This document shows positions 7,381 through 16,248 of a stretch of 25,662 nt of DNA, piece after piece; positions within the stretch are counted from its first letter, which is position 1, and each line of letters begins with the position of its first letter. Location of the stretch: NCBI GenBank assembly GCA_964604565.1, contig CAZRZN010000036.1, positions 1 to 25,662 on the forward strand, given 5' to 3'. This DNA is from CAZRZN01 sp964604565 (GTDB lineage Bacteria; Pseudomonadota; Alphaproteobacteria; Rhodobacterales; Rhodobacteraceae). Below the pieces are notes generated by a model. The model ran no database searches. It was not told the origin of the DNA and saw nothing but the letters and a program-made list of their open reading frames with translations. A program made the position numbers and the translations under genes.

Positions 7381-10239
7381 ATGCCGGAACTGAAGCAAAT
7401 CGAAGTGCGGGGCGCGCGTGAGCACAATCTCAAGTCGATCGATGTTGATATCCCGCGCGATCAACTCGTTGTTATAACAGGTCTTTCCGGTTCTGGAAAA
7501 TCCTCTCTCGCTTTCGATACGATCTATGCGGAAGGGCAGCGCCGCTATGTCGAGTCGCTGTCGGCCTACGCGCGGCAGTTCCTCGACATGATGCAGAAAC
7601 CGGACGTGGACCACATCAGCGGTCTGTCGCCCGCCATTTCCATCGAACAAAAGACCACGTCGAAGAATCCTCGGTCCACTGTCGGCACCGTCACGGAAAT
7701 CTACGATTACATGCGTTTGCTTTTCGCGCGTGTGGGCACGCCGTATTCCCCCGCCACCGGCCTGCCCATCGAGGCGCAGCAGGTGCAGGACATGGTCGAT
7801 CGCGTCATGACGCTGGAGGAAGGGACCCGCGCCTACCTGCTGGCGCCGATCGTGCGCGACCGCAAGGGGGAATACCGCAAGGAGTTTCTGGACCTGCGGA
7901 AGCAGGGGTTCCAGCGCGTCAAGGTCGATGGTGCGTTCCATGAACTCGACACGCCGCCCACTCTGGACAAGAAATTCCGCCATGACATCGACGTTGTTGT
8001 GGACCGCATCGTGGTGCGGGAGGGGATGGAAACGCGGTTGGCGGACAGTTTCCGCACCGCACTGGATTTGGCCAATGGCATCGCCGTGCTGGAAACCGCA
8101 CCGCGCGAGGGTGACCCGGAGCGGATCACCTTTTCGGAAAACTTTGCCTGTCCGGTCAGCGGATTCACCATCCCGGAGATCGAGCCGCGATTGTTCTCCT
8201 TCAACGCGCCCTTCGGCGCCTGTCCGGATTGCGACGGGCTTGGCGTCGAGCTGTTCTTTGACGAGCGTCTGGTGGTGCCGGATCAGACGCTGAAGATCAG
8301 CGACGGGGCATTGGCGCCGTGGCGCAAGGGGAAAAGCCCCTATTTCCTCCAGACCATCGAGGCCATCGCCAAGCATTACGAGTTCGACAAGAACGCCCGC
8401 TGGAAGGATCTGCCGGCGCATGTGCAGCAAGTCTTTCTGCATGGATCCGGGGACGAGGAACTGCCGTTCCGCTATGATGAGGGGGGGCGCGTCTATCAGG
8501 TCACACGGGTCTTTGAGGGGGTGATCCCTAACATGGAACGCCGCTATCGAGAGACAGACAGCGCCTGGATACGAGAGGAATTTGAGCGTTATCAGAATAA
8601 TAGACCATGCGGTTCATGTGGTGGCTATCGCCTGCGCCCGGAGGCTCTGGCGGTCCGGATCGCTGACCTGCATGTCGGTCAGGTGGTCGAGATGTCGATC
8701 AAGCAGGCCTATGACTGGTGCAGCACGGTGCCGGACAGCCTGACCAACCAGAAGAACGAGATCGCGCGCGCCATCCTCAAAGAGATCCGCGAGCGTCTGG
8801 GCTTTCTCAACAATGTCGGCCTTGAATACCTCACATTGAGCCGCGCCGCCGGCACGCTTTCCGGTGGTGAAAGCCAGCGGATCCGGCTGGCCAGCCAGAT
8901 CGGGTCCGGTCTGACGGGCGTGCTCTACGTGCTGGACGAACCTTCCATCGGTCTGCATCAGCGGGACAACTCCCGTCTGCTCGACACGCTGAAAAACCTG
9001 CGGGATCAGGGCAATACGGTGATCGTTGTCGAACATGACGAGGAGGCGATCCGCGAAGCCGACTATGTCTTCGACATCGGGCCGGGGGCCGGCGTGCATG
9101 GCGGGCAGGTGGTGGCACATGGCACGCCGGACGTGGTCGCGGCCGATCCGGCCAGTCTGACGGGCCAGTATCTTTCCGGTCAAAGAGAGATTGCCGTTCC
9201 GAACAAGCGACGGAAGGGCAACCGCAAGAAACTGAAGGTCGTGAAGGCGACGGGGAATAACCTCAAGGAGGTGACAGCCGAATTTCCGTTGGGCAAATTT
9301 GTATGCGTGACCGGCGTTTCCGGCGGCGGAAAGTCGACCCTGACCATCGAGACGCTGTTCAAGGCGGCCTCCATGGCGTTGAACGGCGCACGCCAGACGC
9401 CGGCCCCCTGCGAGACTATCAAGGGGCTGGAGCATCTGGATAAGGTCATCGACATCGACCAGCGCCCCATCGGCCGGACTCCGCGTTCGAATCCAGCAAC
9501 TTACACCGGGGCCTTCACGCCAATCCGTGACTGGTTCGCCGGACTTCCAGAGGCCAAGGCGCGCGGCTACAAGCCGGGACGCTTCAGCTTCAACGTCAAG
9601 GGCGGGCGCTGTGAGGCCTGTCAGGGCGATGGTGTCATCAAGATCGAAATGCATTTTCTGCCGGACGTCTACGTTGAATGTGAGACTTGCAAGGGTGCGC
9701 GCTATAACCGCGAAACTCTGGAAATTCTCTTCAAGGGCAAGAGCATAGCGGATGTTCTTGATATGACGGTCGAGGACGCGCAGGAGTTTTTCAAGGCGGT
9801 GCCCTCGATCCGTGAAAAAATGGATGCCCTCATGCGTGTGGGACTGGGCTATATCAAGGTCGGTCAGCAGGCCACGACCCTTTCCGGGGGCGAGGCACAG
9901 CGGGTCAAACTGTCCAAGGAGTTGGCAAAACGGTCGACGGGTCGCACGCTCTATATCCTTGATGAACCGACAACCGGCCTGCATTTCGAGGATGTGCGCA
10001 AGCTTCTTGAAGTTCTGCATGAGCTTGTGGAGGCGGGAAACACTGTCGTGGTGATCGAGCACAACCTTGACGTCATAAAGACAGCCGACTGGCTGATCGA
10101 CATCGGACCGGAGGGCGGCGACGGCGGTGGCGAAATCGTCGCCGTGGGCACACCCGAAGAAGTCGCGGAGGTCGAAGCATCGCACACCGGCCGCTATCTC
10201 AAGCCGATGTTGTATTCGCGCAAGGTTGCGGCCGAATAA
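7381..10239 (+). CDS. uvrA: Excinuclease ABC subunit A (UvrA)
   Basis: DNA-damage recognition ATPase of nucleotide excision repair, 952 residues, normal for the family. It has two ABC modules: Walker A GLSGSGKSS (34-42) and GVSGGGKST (645-653), and two LSGGE signatures with LDEPSIGLH and LDEPTTGLH. The C-terminal zinc module has Cys744, Cys747, Cys767 and Cys770 (CEAC and CETC). In the first zinc region the motif reads ACPVSG then ACPDCDGLG, so one of the four E. coli cysteines is Ser; I believe this is common in alphaproteobacterial UvrA. GGGGTGAG just before ATG 7381 is the ribosome site. An SOS box lies upstream. The gene is followed after 121 bases by a patatin-like gene in the same direction, which may have its own promoter. 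Confidence 0.98.
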   Translation: MPELKQIEVRGAREHNLKSIDVDIPRDQLVVITGLSGSGKSSLAFDTIYAEGQRRYVESLSAYARQFLDMMQKPDVDHISGLSPAISIEQKTTSKNPRSTVGTVTEIYDYMRLLFARVGTPYSPATGLPIEAQQVQDMVDRVMTLEEGTRAYLLAPIVRDRKGEYRKEFLDLRKQGFQRVKVDGAFHELDTPPTLDKKFRHDIDVVVDRIVVREGMETRLADSFRTALDLANGIAVLETAPREGDPERITFSENFACPVSGFTIPEIEPRLFSFNAPFGACPDCDGLGVELFFDERLVVPDQTLKISDGALAPWRKGKSPYFLQTIEAIAKHYEFDKNARWKDLPAHVQQVFLHGSGDEELPFRYDEGGRVYQVTRVFEGVIPNMERRYRETDSAWIREEFERYQNNRPCGSCGGYRLRPEALAVRIADLHVGQVVEMSIKQAYDWCSTVPDSLTNQKNEIARAILKEIRERLGFLNNVGLEYLTLSRAAGTLSGGESQRIRLASQIGSGLTGVLYVLDEPSIGLHQRDNSRLLDTLKNLRDQGNTVIVVEHDEEAIREADYVFDIGPGAGVHGGQVVAHGTPDVVAADPASLTGQYLSGQREIAVPNKRRKGNRKKLKVVKATGNNLKEVTAEFPLGKFVCVTGVSGGGKSTLTIETLFKAASMALNGARQTPAPCETIKGLEHLDKVIDIDQRPIGRTPRSNPATYTGAFTPIRDWFAGLPEAKARGYKPGRFSFNVKGGRCEACQGDGVIKIEMHFLPDVYVECETCKGARYNRETLEILFKGKSIADVLDMTVEDAQEFFKAVPSIREKMDALMRVGLGYIKVGQQATTLSGGEAQRVKLSKELAKRSTGRTLYILDEPTTGLHFEDVRKLLEVLHELVEAGNTVVVIEHNLDVIKTADWLIDIGPEGGDGGGEIVAVGTPEEVAEVEASHTGRYLKPMLYSRKVAAE

Positions 10240-10360
10240 GGCGATCATTCGCTGAGATCGTGCAACGCTCGCACCACGGATCAATCCGTCCTTTCCCCAT
10301 GTCCAGCGATGCCCTTTCTGTCTAATCTGCCCGGAACACAGGGGGGCAGGGGCGTATTGA

Positions 10361-11251
10361 ATGGGCAATGGATTGGGTTTGGTTCTTGGGTCCGGCGGCG
10401 CGCGGGGATGGTGTCATATCGGGGTTATCCGGGCGCTTGAGGAGCAGGGGATCACGGCAGATTGCGCCGCAGGCTGTTCGATGGGCGCCTTGGTCGGAGC
10501 GGTCTGGGCCGCAGGCAAGCTGGACGCGCTGGAGGAGTGGGCGCGCGGGCTGACACAGGCCGGTTTCCTGAAATACCTGGACCTGAAGCTGGATCGCGGC
10601 GGGCTTGTCGAGGGGACCGCCGTGACGCGCGTTCTAAATGAAATCGGCCTGCCCGAACGGATTGAGGATCTCCCCAGACCTTTCCTTGTCGTGGCGACGG
10701 ACATGACGACAGGGCGCGAGGTCTGGCTGCGCGAGGGGCCGTTGATCCCGGCGGTTCGGGCGTCCATCGCGATCCCCGGCGTCTTTGCGCCCCAACAGGT
10801 GGATGGCAGATGGCTGCTGGATGGCGGGCTGATCAATCCGGTGCCCACATCGGCCGTGCGCGCCCTGGGCGCCCGCTGCACGATTGCGGTGAATCCAAAT
10901 GCAAAGCACGGGCGCAAGCTGTGGGCGCCAGAGCCGTCAGAGGATTTCTGGCAAAGGTTGGGGGTTAGGGAGATGCGGGATTTTCTTCCGGATCGGTTGC
11001 AGGATCTCCTGCCGGAAAAAAAGCCGGACGTGAGTCCGGCCTATATGGACGTGGTTTCTGTCTCCATCGATATCCTGACGGAGTTTCTGCGCAAGGCACG
11101 CGAGGCGGCAGATCCCGCCGATGTGATGCTGGAGGCGGACCTCGTCCAAGTCTCCGTGATGGAGATGTTTCGCGCAGCAGAGGCGATCGACGAGGGCCGC
11201 CGACTTGTCGAACAGGCGTCTGAACAGATCGCGGACCTGATGGGCCGGTGA
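10361..11251 (+). CDS. Patatin-like phospholipase family protein (RssA-like)
   Basis: Cytoplasmic serine hydrolase of 296 residues with the Ser-Asp dyad of patatins. The oxyanion loop GSGGARG is at 10-16, the nucleophile elbow GCSMG has Ser40, and the DGG motif carries Asp154 (LLDGGLINPVP). No signal peptide or membrane segment is seen; the protein starts directly with the beta strand MGNGLGLVLG. These features fit the short bacterial RssA/YchK-like branch, thought to act on acyl lipids, but the physiological substrate is unknown. ATG 10361 is preceded by the purine-rich GGGGGGCAGGGG at 10341-10352; an overlapping ATG at 10368 is in another frame. Residues 210-296 form an alpha-helical C-terminal part rich in Glu and Ala. 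Downstream genes are on the opposite strand, so it closes its transcription unit. Confidence 0.88.
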   Translation: MGNGLGLVLGSGGARGWCHIGVIRALEEQGITADCAAGCSMGALVGAVWAAGKLDALEEWARGLTQAGFLKYLDLKLDRGGLVEGTAVTRVLNEIGLPERIEDLPRPFLVVATDMTTGREVWLREGPLIPAVRASIAIPGVFAPQQVDGRWLLDGGLINPVPTSAVRALGARCTIAVNPNAKHGRKLWAPEPSEDFWQRLGVREMRDFLPDRLQDLLPEKKPDVSPAYMDVVSVSIDILTEFLRKAREAADPADVMLEADLVQVSVMEMFRAAEAIDEGRRLVEQASEQIADLMGR

Positions 11252-11282
11252 ACGGGCGCGCCGCGGGACCGACCCGAGTGCC

Positions 11283-11483
11283 TTATCGCCTGCCGCAGGT
11301 GTTGATGCCCAGCAGTGAATAGGGTGGGCAGGACCCCATCGCCGAGGTGGCCAGCAGGACCACGCCAACGACCAGCAGAAGCCAGCCCCAGCCACCTGAA
11401 ACCACGAAAAAGGCGATGATTGCCGCGACGCCGACGATGGCGCGGAGGATCCTGTCGGCCTGGCCCATATTCTTCTCAAACAT
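11283..11483 (-). CDS. DUF2892 (YgaP-type) small membrane protein
   Basis: 66-residue protein with two membrane helices (about 12-30 and 33-50). The family pattern is clear: MFEKNMGQADRILRAIVG at the start and a cysteine pair, Cys52 and Cys63, in GSCPPYSLLGINTC. This is the membrane domain that in E. coli YgaP is joined to a rhodanese; here it stands alone, as is common. Role unknown, possibly linked to sulfur or thiosulfate handling. GGAGACGG before the ATG of 11481-11483 is a good ribosome site. It follows the mmsB stop by about 75 bases on the same strand, so it could be the tail of the valine operon or have its own promoter in that gap. Confidence 0.82.
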   Translation of the reverse strand: MFEKNMGQADRILRAIVGVAAIIAFFVVSGGWGWLLLVVGVVLLATSAMGSCPPYSLLGINTCGRR

Positions 11484-11558
11484 ATCCGTCTCCTACGATG
11501 TTGGGTTTTCCTTGAGGCATCGTAGATAATGGATATCGATTCGAGCATATGACGTGGA

Positions 11559-12431
11559 TCAACTCCGCGTGCGTTTCTCGAACCTTGGCAACATCGCGGA
11601 GAAATCGCGCCCCTTGCCATCCTCCTCCTCGACGAATTGGCGATACAGCTCCATCGCGGCCGCACCCATCGGAGTGTCAGCACCCGCCTCCATTGCGGCC
11701 TGCTGCGACAGGCGCAGGTCTTTCAGCATCAGATCGGCGGCGAAGCCGGGCTGATAGTCGTTGTCGGCGGGCGATTTGGGGCCGATCCCGGGCGCCGGAC
11801 AATAGGTATTCATCGACCAGGAATAGCCCGATGATGTCGACACCACGTCAAACATCGCCTCGCGGGCGAGGCCCAGCTTGTCCGCGAGGGCAAAGGCTTC
11901 GCAGGTGACGATCATGGTCGCCCCGAGGATCATGTTGTTGCAGATCTTGGCGGCTTGTCCGTTGCCTGCCGGGCCACAATGCACCGCCTTCTGACCCATG
12001 ATCTCGAACAGTGGCTGGGCCGTGGCAAAAGCCGCGTCCGCTCCGCCCACCATGAAGGTCAGCGTGCCGCCTGCGGCGCCGCCGACTCCGCCGGACACCG
12101 GGGCGTCCAGTGCGCCGATGCCTGCCTCTGCGGCAAGATCTGCCACCGCGCGGGCAGAGGCCACGTCGACGGTGGAGCAGTCCAGCAGGATGGCGCCCGT
12201 GGTCATATGAGGCAGGATCGCCGCCGCGACATCGCGCAGGATCTGACCATTCGGCAACATGGTAATGACGATCTCCGCGCCGCTGACCGCATCCTTCGCG
12301 GTTTTTGCCGGTGTCACGCCTTCGGCCGTCGTGCCCGCCGTGTCATAGCCTGTGACCGCATGACCTGCGGCGGCAAGATTGGCGGCCATGGGCGCACCCA
12401 TGTTGCCCAGTCCGATGAAACCGATCTGCAT
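11559..12431 (-). CDS. mmsB: 3-hydroxyisobutyrate dehydrogenase
   Basis: Oxidises 3-hydroxyisobutyrate to methylmalonate semialdehyde with NAD in valine degradation; 290 residues, the usual length. The Rossmann motif GLGNMG is at 7-12, the substrate-binding DAPVSGG begins at Asp109, the catalytic lysine is Lys162 (GQAAKICNN), and KDLRLS of the C-terminal helical domain contacts the cofactor. AAGGAG lies six bases before the ATG of 12429-12431. It is 18 bases downstream of the 3-hydroxyisobutyryl-CoA hydrolase gene, which makes its substrate, so the two are certainly co-transcribed. The product is passed to MmsA, encoded in a separate unit at 18119-19618. The assignment within the beta-hydroxyacid dehydrogenase family rests on both motifs and context. 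Confidence 0.93.
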   Translation of the reverse strand: MQIGFIGLGNMGAPMAANLAAAGHAVTGYDTAGTTAEGVTPAKTAKDAVSGAEIVITMLPNGQILRDVAAAILPHMTTGAILLDCSTVDVASARAVADLAAEAGIGALDAPVSGGVGGAAGGTLTFMVGGADAAFATAQPLFEIMGQKAVHCGPAGNGQAAKICNNMILGATMIVTCEAFALADKLGLAREAMFDVVSTSSGYSWSMNTYCPAPGIGPKSPADNDYQPGFAADLMLKDLRLSQQAAMEAGADTPMGAAAMELYRQFVEEEDGKGRDFSAMLPRFEKRTRS

Positions 12432-12449
12432 GCTGTTCTCCTTGGTGCG

Positions 12450-13481
12450 TTACGAGAAATCGAGACTGTCGGGACCAAGCGGCATCAGCATCCTGGCCAC
12501 ATCCGCCGTGGGGACGGCTTCCAGCCCGTGACGCCATACCGGGGACTTGTCCTTATCCACGATGGCGGCGCGGATACCTTCAAGAAAGTCGCCCTGTTCC
12601 ATGATCCGGTGAGAGACACGGAATTCCAGTTCCAGCGCTTGCCGAACCGTCACCGAGGGACTGCGCAGCCGATGTATCATCTCCAGCGTGACGGCCATCG
12701 ACAGGGGCGCGTTGCGCGACAACGACTTGAGCGTATCCTTGGAAAAGGAGCCGTCACTGCTGCGCAGCATGGAAATGACCTCGCTGAGAGTTTCGCCCTG
12801 GAAGAGCCGGTCGATCTCGGTCTGTCTTTCTGCCAAGGCGCTTTCCGGCGGGGGCGGCGCGGCGCCAATCGCGGCGACGTCCCCCGTTTCGATCAGCGCC
12901 TGTTTGAGTGCGTGCCAGTCGTCTTCGGGGTGGTAGCGGTCGGCAAAACCGGCATGGATGGCGTCGCCCGGACCCATCCGGGCGGCGGACAGCCCAAGGT
13001 ATTCCCCAAGCCGACCCGGAGCCCGGGCAAGCAGGTATGATCCGCCCACATCCGGAACGAACCCGATGCCGCATTCCGGCATCGACAGTCGGCTGCTGTC
13101 GCCGACGATCCGGCAGGATCCGTGACAGCCAAGACCGACACCGCCCCCCATCGTGAACCCCTGTAGGAAGGACACCACAGGCTTCGGATATTCCGCGAGT
13201 TTTGCATTCATGCGGTATTCGTCGCGCCAGAACTGGCGGCCGTAGTCGTAGTCACCCTCGATGCCGGAGCGATACATGGCCGCGATGTCGCCGCCGGCGC
13301 AAAACGCCTTGTCGCCTTCACCGTCGATCAGGACCAGACCGATGTCCGGATCGTCGCGCCACCGGTCAAGGGCCTGTTCCGTGGCAAGGCACATGTCCCA
13401 TGTCAGGGCATTCAGCGCCTTTGGACGGTTCAGAGTGATCCGCCCGGCGCGCGCCTCGGCTCGGATGTGGATGTCGGACAT
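12450..13481 (-). CDS. 3-hydroxyisobutyryl-CoA hydrolase (crotonase family)
   Basis: Hydrolyses 3-hydroxyisobutyryl-CoA to the free acid, the CoA-releasing step of valine degradation. The 343-residue length suits the hydrolase branch better than plain enoyl-CoA hydratases of about 260. Oxyanion-hole segments are AFCAGGDI (59-66) and MGGGVGL (111-117). Glu136 and Asp144 in PECGIGFVPDVGGSY match the two acidic residues of mammalian HIBCH. The C-terminal part (about 190-343) is the extra helical region of this subfamily. AAGGA sits upstream of the ATG of 13479-13481. It lies 18 bases before mmsB and 83 bases after the acyl-CoA dehydrogenase. A separate crotonase for hydrating methacrylyl-CoA is not seen here and must be encoded elsewhere. 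Confidence 0.88.
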   Translation of the reverse strand: MSDIHIRAEARAGRITLNRPKALNALTWDMCLATEQALDRWRDDPDIGLVLIDGEGDKAFCAGGDIAAMYRSGIEGDYDYGRQFWRDEYRMNAKLAEYPKPVVSFLQGFTMGGGVGLGCHGSCRIVGDSSRLSMPECGIGFVPDVGGSYLLARAPGRLGEYLGLSAARMGPGDAIHAGFADRYHPEDDWHALKQALIETGDVAAIGAAPPPPESALAERQTEIDRLFQGETLSEVISMLRSSDGSFSKDTLKSLSRNAPLSMAVTLEMIHRLRSPSVTVRQALELEFRVSHRIMEQGDFLEGIRAAIVDKDKSPVWRHGLEAVPTADVARMLMPLGPDSLDFS

Positions 13482-13564
13482 GATCTGGTCCTTGCAAGGG
13501 GATGGGGACGCGCCCCGGTCGGAAAGCCGGGCGGGTGTTTAGCCGCAGGAAACCATGACACCGG

Positions 13565-14704
13565 TCATTTGGCCAGCATCTGGCGGGCCGTGATGAGGCG
13601 CATGATCTCGTTCGTGCCCTCCAGGATCTGGTGGACACGCAGATCGCGGACCAGTTTCTCTATCCCGTAGTCCGCGAGATAGCCGTATCCGCCATGCAGT
13701 TGAAGGCATTGATCGACGGCCTTGGATCCGGCCTCGGTCACGAATTTCTTGGCCATGGCGCAGAATTTCGTGGCATCGGGCGCGCCGGTGTCGAGTTTCC
13801 ATGCCGCCTGACGCAGGAAGGTGCGTGCCGCCTGCAATTCGATTTCCATATCCGCGATGCGAAATTGCAGGCCCTGAAACTGGTCGATCGATTTGCCGAA
13901 GGCCTTTCGTTCCGCCATGTAGCTCAGTGTCTGCGTCAATGCGGCCTGGGCTGCGCCAAGCGAGCAGGCTGCGATATTCAGCCGTCCACCGTCAAGGCCC
14001 GCCATCGCGTAGGAAAAGCCGCGCCCTTCCTCGCCGATCAGGTTTTCATGCGCGGTCAGGCAATCGTCGAACTGGACCTGCCGGGTGGGTTGGGATTTCC
14101 AGCCCATCTTGTCCTCAAGCCCGCCGAATGAAAGCCCCGGCGCGCCATCCTCGACATAAAGGGTTGAAACGCCCTTGGGGCCGTCGCCGCCGGTGCGGCA
14201 CATCACGACATAGGCGTCCGAATAGCCCCCGCCGGAGATGAAGGCCTTGGTGCCGTTCAGGCGGTAGCCTTCGTTGGTCTTTTCCGCGCGGGTTTTCAGC
14301 GCGGCCGCGTCGGATCCGGAGCCGGGTTCGGTCAGGCAGTAGCTGAGAACCGTTTCCATGCTCAGTGCCCGGGGCAGGACGCGCGCCTTGAAGGTGTCAT
14401 CTGCATAGCTGTCGATCATGCGCGCGCACATGTTGTGGATGGACAGAAAAGCCGCGACAGAGGGGCAGGCCATCGAAAGCGCCTCGAACACCAGCGTGGC
14501 GTCAAGGCGCGACAGCCCCGAACCGCCAGCTTCTTCAGAGACGTAGAGCCCGCCAAATCCAAGTTGCGCGATTTCCGGCCAGAGGTCCTTGGGTATGGTG
14601 CCCTGCGCCTCCCAGTCGCGGGCGTGGGGCGCGATCCGTTCCTGCCCGAAGGCAAAGGCCATGTCGAAGATGGCGGTCTGTTCCTCTGAAAGTGCGAAAT
14701 CCAT
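13565..14704 (-). CDS. Acyl-CoA dehydrogenase, probably isobutyryl-CoA dehydrogenase
   Basis: FAD-dependent dehydrogenase of 379 residues, most likely oxidising isobutyryl-CoA to methacrylyl-CoA. Family motifs are YCLTEPGSGSDAA, the FAD-binding QLHGGYGYLADYGIEKLVRD, and EGTNEIMR with catalytic base Glu362. The position of the base in the C-terminal helix fits short- and branched-chain enzymes other than isovaleryl-CoA dehydrogenase. The substrate is inferred from the following genes, hydrolase and mmsB, which complete the same route; short-chain or 2-methylbutyryl-CoA activity cannot be excluded. GGAGGAG lies before the ATG of 14702-14704. First gene of the valine operon; a palindromic operator candidate lies 28-41 bases upstream of the start. 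Confidence 0.9.
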   Translation of the reverse strand: MDFALSEEQTAIFDMAFAFGQERIAPHARDWEAQGTIPKDLWPEIAQLGFGGLYVSEEAGGSGLSRLDATLVFEALSMACPSVAAFLSIHNMCARMIDSYADDTFKARVLPRALSMETVLSYCLTEPGSGSDAAALKTRAEKTNEGYRLNGTKAFISGGGYSDAYVVMCRTGGDGPKGVSTLYVEDGAPGLSFGGLEDKMGWKSQPTRQVQFDDCLTAHENLIGEEGRGFSYAMAGLDGGRLNIAACSLGAAQAALTQTLSYMAERKAFGKSIDQFQGLQFRIADMEIELQAARTFLRQAAWKLDTGAPDATKFCAMAKKFVTEAGSKAVDQCLQLHGGYGYLADYGIEKLVRDLRVHQILEGTNEIMRLITARQMLAK

Positions 14705-14731
14705 CGCGGGCTCCTCCCCGGGCCAGTGAAT

Positions 14732-14745
14732 TGAACGCTTGTTCA
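14732..14745. promoter_or_regulatory. Inverted repeat TGAAC-N4-GTTCA, operator candidate
   Basis: TGAAC (14732-14736), GCTT, GTTCA (14741-14745) is a perfect 5-bp dyad just upstream of the ribosome site of the acyl-CoA dehydrogenase gene. Palindromes of this type are typical operators of TetR-family regulators of acyl-CoA catabolism, which sense CoA thioesters. It is not an SOS box, since the half-sites are inverted and four bases apart. The regulator is not in this window. Confidence 0.5.
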
Positions 14746-14788
14746 GATTGTGGCCGATGGCCGCGTCGGATGCAAGCGGCGCAAGGTC

Positions 14789-15928
14789 TCAGCCGCGGTG
14801 GCCGACCGTGTCGCGGAGGACCTGTTCCACGCGTGCCAACCCGACCGCATTGTCGAATTTCGTCTCTGCCGTGGCGCGGGCGGCCTCGGCCATGGCCGCG
14901 CGGTCTGGTGTGTCCAGCAGGCGGGCGATGCCTTCGGCAAACCCGTCTTCGTCCCATTCGTCCACCAAAAGGCCGTTTTCGCCATGGGCGACAGCCTCCG
15001 GGATACCGGCATGGCGGGTCGAAAGCGTGATGCAGCCGCAGGCCAGCGCCTCTTGAATCGCGGTGGGCAGACCTTCGGTATTGCCATCCGGGGCTGTGAC
15101 CGAATGCTGAAGAAAGACTTCGGTTTCCGCCAGATGGGCGCGGACCTGATCATGGGGCAGGGCGCCTGTGAACGTCACCTGATCCGCGATCTTCAGCAAA
15201 TGCGCCTTGGCCTTGCAGTCCTCCAGCAGCGGACCGTCGCCGATAAAGGTCAGATGCGCGTCGCGCCCTCGGGCCGCCTTGGCAAAGGCGCTCAGCGTGA
15301 TCTGGGGCGCCTTCTTGGACACCATCCGGCCCACGGCCAGAAAACTGCCGGGGCGCTTGGGGCCGGGCGTGAACCGGCGGACGTCGACCCCTGAGGGGAC
15401 GACATGCGCATTGGGATGGCTGATACCGGCGGCGGCAAGCTGCTCCAGCAGGAAGCGGCTGACCGAGAACATGCCCGCGAGGCGCGGCATCATCAGACGG
15501 TAGGAACGGATGCGCTGTCTGGATCGCAGCGCGCGTGAGGCGTCTGTGCCGCGCCAATAGGTAAAGACCGGAATGTTCAGGTCATTGCCCAGCTTGGCCA
15601 CCACAAGCGCCTGCGTGCCGAATTCTGCAAGGATCACCTTGACCTGTTGCTCGCGCAGGAAGGTCGCGAGGCGCCTGCGATTGTCGCCATAGGGCAGACG
15701 CGAGGTGCCGTGCAGGGCCGCGCCGGAGAGGGCAGCAAAGGGCGCCCGCAGCTTGTCGGCCGTTGTCAGAGGCGCGCGACGCACGAAAAGAGGTTTTCCC
15801 AGAGGATCCTCGCCATTGGCCCGCCCGCAGATGACACAGGTCTCCCCGCCAAAGAGATGCGCGATATGGCGGTTGATGAAGGTCTCGCCCATGACGAAGT
15901 AATCGGATGTGGCGATTGCGGTTTTCAT
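14789..15928 (-). CDS. GT4-type glycosyltransferase
   Basis: Retaining glycosyltransferase of 379 residues with a GT-B fold, probably transferring a sugar from a nucleotide donor to a cell-surface glycan or lipid. The C-terminal domain shows VVPSGVDVRRFTPG (start of the donor domain), VGRMVSKKAP with the phosphate-contacting Arg/Lys, FIGDGP, and the EX7E pair Glu285 and Glu293 in EGLPTAIQEALACG. I chose the ATG of 15926-15928 (GGAG upstream, start MKTAIATSDYF); the frame stays open about 97 residues further upstream with low-quality, Arg/Pro-rich sequence. No membrane segment is evident. It is alone between the valine operon and a GCS2-type gene, not in a polysaccharide cluster, so donor and acceptor cannot be named. 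Confidence 0.85.
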   Translation of the reverse strand: MKTAIATSDYFVMGETFINRHIAHLFGGETCVICGRANGEDPLGKPLFVRRAPLTTADKLRAPFAALSGAALHGTSRLPYGDNRRRLATFLREQQVKVILAEFGTQALVVAKLGNDLNIPVFTYWRGTDASRALRSRQRIRSYRLMMPRLAGMFSVSRFLLEQLAAAGISHPNAHVVPSGVDVRRFTPGPKRPGSFLAVGRMVSKKAPQITLSAFAKAARGRDAHLTFIGDGPLLEDCKAKAHLLKIADQVTFTGALPHDQVRAHLAETEVFLQHSVTAPDGNTEGLPTAIQEALACGCITLSTRHAGIPEAVAHGENGLLVDEWDEDGFAEGIARLLDTPDRAAMAEAARATAETKFDNAVGLARVEQVLRDTVGHRG

Positions 15929-16248
15929 TGCGGTCTCCGGGTCTGACCGACACCTCGTATCGCGCGGCCTTGGTGCTGCCAAGAGCGGTGGCGCCCTCTT
16001 GCCCTTGATCCAATCCTCGGGCGGGGCGGTGGCGATGCGCCACCGACATTTGGTTGTCTTCGGCTGTCGCGGCCTTTGGCATGGCCATCCTTCCGGGCTT
16101 GCCGTTCGGTAGGCAGGGCTGACCGATGCTTTCTTGGCGGTATTCAGGGTGGATGGGATGTCCACCATGTCGCTTGGCCTTGATCGGTTTGTCGTGCGGA
16201 TGGATGGCGCATGCCGCACGCCGCACGCCGCACGCTTGCAGAAAGGGT
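15929..16248. other. Intergenic region, GT4 gene to GCS2-type gene
   Basis: 320 bases on the upstream side of the glycosyltransferase gene. It contains a perfect 8-bp hairpin CGGTGGCG-ATG-CGCCACCG (16027-16045) without a T-run and a short tandem repeat near the ligase stop. No convincing gene is seen; the open minus-strand frame here is the unlikely extension of the glycosyltransferase frame. Confidence 0.55.
16213..16233. repeat. Three tandem copies of GCCGCAC
   Basis: The heptamer GCCGCAC occurs three times without interruption at 16213-16219, 16220-16226 and 16227-16233, just after the stop of the GCS2-type gene. It looks like a simple slippage-prone repeat; a copy-number change would be non-coding here. 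Confidence 0.85.

Noticed and set aside
7469..7478. TGTTATAACA palindrome as a second LacI-type operator
   Set aside because: Inside the uvrA coding region and without the central CG that defines the operator at gap.
8144..8235. Loss of a cysteine in the first UvrA zinc region as a defective protein
   Set aside because: The variant ACPVSG is, as I recall, usual in alphaproteobacterial UvrA, and all ATPase motifs and the second zinc site are intact.
8614..10368. 584-codon minus-strand open frame inside uvrA
   Set aside because: Exact shadow of uvrA; no ribosome site or domain, composition typical of antisense translation.
11955..13040. 361-codon plus-strand open frame opposite mmsB and the hydrolase gene
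   Set aside because: Spans two real genes and their junction on the other strand; no coding features.
16213..16233. Short heptamer repeats as a CRISPR-like or replication iteron array
   Set aside because: Only three 7-bp units without spacers or nearby cas, rep or parA genes; simple slippage explains it.
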